Notes under the pieces: generated by a model
What the model was told of the DNA's origin: nothing
What the model saw: the letters and a program-made list of their open reading frames with translations, nothing else
The model's database searches: none
Shown here: in pieces, positions 31,177 to 34,023 of the stretch
How the letters are laid out: each line of letters begins with the position of its first letter
Numbering within the stretch: position 1 is the stretch's first letter
Assembly (NCBI GenBank): GCA_021464525.1
Contig: JADRCO010000423.1
Location: 1-34,023, forward strand
Source: Rhizophagus sp. LPA8_4_AMF
Taxonomy: Eukaryota > Glomeromycota > Glomeromycetes > Glomerales > Glomeraceae
Direction: 5' to 3'
Length of the DNA stretch: 34,023 nt
Translations under genes and position numbers: made by a program

Positions 31177-33464
31177 ATGTTTCCAAGTGATGATATTCGC
31201 GATGATATTCGAGTTGTGGTGGGTATTGGTAAGTTTCTAAGTCGACGTATTTATTAATTTAATACAAAATGCGCCAGAATTCACTCATTGTTTATCTTAC
31301 TTTACCTGTTATATTTCAGACTTTGGAACTACGTATTCCGTAAGAATATTTATTATTATTTAGTGTAAAATGAATCAAATTTTGACAATTAAAATTTTAC
31401 AATTGGCTGATTAATTATTTCTTAAAAAAACGAAAGGGATTTGCATTTGCTCATAAATCCAATCCTAATGAAATTATAGTACAAGATTATTGGAGAAAGC
31501 ATGAAGGGTGGTTTAAAACACCAACAGTCATAAAATATGATGACTCCTACACAAACGTAATATCGTGGGGATTATCAGCATTAGCAACAAGGCCAAAGGG
31601 AAGGTCTTTGCGATCTTCGTCAAAACCAATTGAATTGTTTAAATTACATTTATTAGAAAATGAACTAAGTGAAACAGCGTCTTTACCGGATGCATTAAAT
31701 TATAAAGATGTTATTAAAGATTATTTGAGAGAATTAGGTAAAGATATTAAAAGAAGGGTAAGCAGTCACTGGCACGGTGTAGATTTTAATAGTCAAGTTA
31801 TAATTGTAATCACGGTAACAAAAACTTTTCAACTTTTTTAAAACTTAAAAATTTAATTTAAATATTAGAAAATTTTACATGCAATTTGATTCTTATTTTT
31901 CTCTAAAGGTTCCCGCAGAATTCGATGATAATGCGATTGCAATAATGAGCGAGTGTGCGATTGGTGCAAATTTGATCGAAAGGGAAAATAGTGAAAGAAA
32001 TTTAAAATTTATAACAGAACGTAAGTTTAATTCAAGTCAGAATTATCATCCCTTTAATTTTTCGATCATGGTATTCAATTCAAGGTTCTCACAATTTACT
32101 TAATTTGTAGCTGAAGCTGCAGCGATTGCTTCTATAAATTCTCTGAGGAGAGAATATCATTTGAATTCAGGAGGCTAGTATGCTTTTTTATATTGCAATT
32201 CATGTGAGCAAATTTTAAATCCTTTTTTTTTACGTATAAATAGACTTATTTATGGTGGTTGATTGTGGTGGCGGCACAGTAGATCTAACAACGCGAGAAT
32301 TATTAGACGACGATAAATTAAGTGAAATAACTGTGCGTGCAGGCGATAACTGTGGTTCATGCTATGTGGATCAAGCATTTATTGATTTTCTTGGTAGTAA
32401 AATAGGAATGTCTGCTATTGATACTTTAAAAGAGAATCATTATGTTAATCTACAATATATCGTTCAAGAATTTTGTACAACCACTAAAATTTTCTTTACA
32501 GGACAAGAGGAAGAGTTTGAAACTTACTACTTAAATTTAGATGAATATGAGCCAATAAAACAATGTATTATTGGAGAAGAATTAGAGAAGTTAAAAGCTG
32601 ATGAATGGATGATTGAAGCTAAATTTGACGATGTTAAAAAAATGTTTGATCCTGTTATAGAAAGAATTTTTACATTAATAAGAGGACAATTAGAGCAACT
32701 GGAACGGCGAGTAAAGAAAATTTCTTTAATGTTATTGGCGGGTGGATTTAGTGAATCTGCATATTTACAAGATAGAATTAGAAGAGAATTTCCAGAGCTG
32801 CCGAATATTTCTGTGCCTACGAATCCTGTTGCATCTGTTATGAAAGGAGGTAAGTAAAAAAATAATCTCTTTTACGGATCTATTGAAGATTTTGTTAACT
32901 TTTCTTAAAAAAACATATCCGCAAGCTGTGAAATTTGGTCTTTCAGAAAAAATCGTGGAGAGTCGTGTATTGAATTGGACTTTTGGTATCACAATTACGT
33001 TCTATTATTTTTGAATTTATTTAAAAGAAAATGTCTTACCTGTTTTTTTCTTTATAGGTACTTGTGTAGTAAGAAAATGGCTTCCAACCGATCCATTGTC
33101 ACATAAACTTCCAAATGGATATATAAAAGTCTTTGAAACATTTGGTGAGAAAGGGTATGGTGATTCAGTCAAATTAAACTATAAAGTTATCAAAAATTTT
33201 AAATCATTTTCATTAACTCAACGAAAAATGAATATTGATATGTATGTAACAAAATCTTTGGATGCGAAATATATTGGTGATCCTGAGATAAAACTACTTC
33301 GAAAATTTCAATTAGAATTGCCAGAATTAGATAGTTATGAAGATGTTGAAGATATTACTATCTCATTTACTTTAAAATTTGGTTATACGCAAATGTTTGC
33401 TACTGCTGTAAATAAGAATAATGGTCATGAATGTAAAGTTACTTTTAAATATGAATTTGATTAG
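31177..33464 (+). CDS. HSPA12-like Hsp70 family ATPase, copy 2, 8 exons
   Basis: Exons: 31177-31228, 31320-31339, 31437-31814, 31909-32020, 32111-32173, 32244-32849, 32926-32985 and 33058-33464. The frame is continuous and the product is 565 aa. Motifs: phosphate-1 DFGTTYS (residues 18-24, on a 20-nt exon), TVPAEFDDNAIAIMSECA, TEPEAAAIAS, phosphate-2 FMVVDCGGGTVDL, adenosine motif LLAGGFSESAYLQ, and the family's late motif LNWTFGTCVVRKWLP, which is assembled across an intron. Intron 5 (32174-32243) has no usable GT donor in frame; a GC donor (GGAG then GCTAGT) restores it, so either a GC-AG intron is used or this junction is damaged. Everything else looks functional. Intron positions differ from copy 1, so the two are not a very recent duplicate pair. 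Confidence 0.9.
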
Positions 33465-34023
33465 TTTAAAGTATGATGTTTTAATTAGTATTAATATGTT
33501 ACTAAAAATTGGAAGGAAATTTTTCCTTATGATATTATAGTATAAATTATTGGCATAGTACACCCTTTACGGTTATTTAAACCAAAGTAAATGCAACTAT
33601 TCTTATGTAATGGCTAAAGTATTATCCCAAATCTGACAAAAGTGATTAACCCCAAACAGCCTGTAAAAATCTAATACCTTTTTCTCAACCAAATAACACT
33701 TTTTGCCAAAGCAATTATATATAGTACTTGTAATAAGTTGCTGGTTACTTACAAATTAACACTTTTTAATTAATTAACCTGGGATGTTTAACAGCTAAAC
33801 AACTATTTTTCTCAGCATTACCATAGAAAATTTAGTCACATATACTACCTGGATAAAAGTAGTGGACACCCCCTATTAACTTTAAATTTTACATAATATT
33901 AATGCCTGAAACTTTAATATATAGTCACCCAAATTCCAGAAAGCAAATGTATTGAATTTTTCATTGCTAGCTTACATGTTACTATATGGTTTATAAAAAA
34001 TTGTAAAAAACAAAAATTGAACT
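33465..34023. other. Downstream flank of Hsp70 copy 2
   Basis: No gene was seen. A segment near 33850-33880 (ggataaaagtagtggacacc) resembles the end of a Tc1/mariner-like element, but no mate is present before the window ends. Confidence 0.3.

Noticed and set aside
33840-33880. Transposon end near agtggacacc
   Set aside because: Only one possible end is visible before the window stops, so no element can be defined.

Overview
The window looks like nuclear DNA of an arbuscular mycorrhizal fungus (Glomeromycotina, Rhizophagus-like). The sequence is very AT-rich, with short GT-AG introns of roughly 50-150 bp. It carries a fungal NAD-glutamate dehydrogenase, an RNase P protein subunit, HSPA12-like Hsp70 genes and a coiled-coil family that I associate with Rhizophagus from memory. 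The organism call is inference; no marker gene was searched.

Layout. Positions 1-8092 are gene-poor, with weak remnants of decayed genes and small inverted-repeat transposons (two hAT-like, at 939-1211 and 2415-2610). Positions 8093-11808 (+) hold an eight-exon NAD-specific glutamate dehydrogenase of 1026 aa. Convergent to it, 12243-13042 (-) is a two-exon Rpr2/Rpp21-type RNase P subunit. Positions 13910-14416 (-) hold a two-exon gene for a small secreted protein of 144 aa, with a palindromic MITE about 0.1 kb upstream of its start. Positions 14.9-17.4 kb are repeats and debris, including an LTR-like stretch and a Cys/His-rich fragment.

The striking part is 17.5-33.5 kb. Four intact stand-alone von Willebrand A (VWA) genes lie in tandem on the minus strand. 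Each is followed to its right by a plus-strand coiled-coil gene, which is intact only in the fourth unit (26554-28140) and is a decayed relic in the other three. In the intact unit the coiled-coil gene converges on an HSPA12-like Hsp70 gene (28560-30705, -). A relic of the Hsp70 3' end survives in the first unit, so the ancestral duplicated unit was apparently VWA / coiled-coil / Hsp70. A second Hsp70 gene (31177-33464, +) is divergent from the first across about 470 bp.

Working together (inference): conserved linkage of a metal-binding VWA adhesion-type domain, a long coiled-coil protein and a non-canonical Hsp70 ATPase suggests a functional module. It could be a sensing or allorecognition-like chaperone complex, but no function can be read from sequence. 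The VWA copies stay open while the coiled-coil copies rot. Two VWA copies share a 410-bp identical patch (gene conversion), and these same two copies lack a predicted MIDAS threonine.
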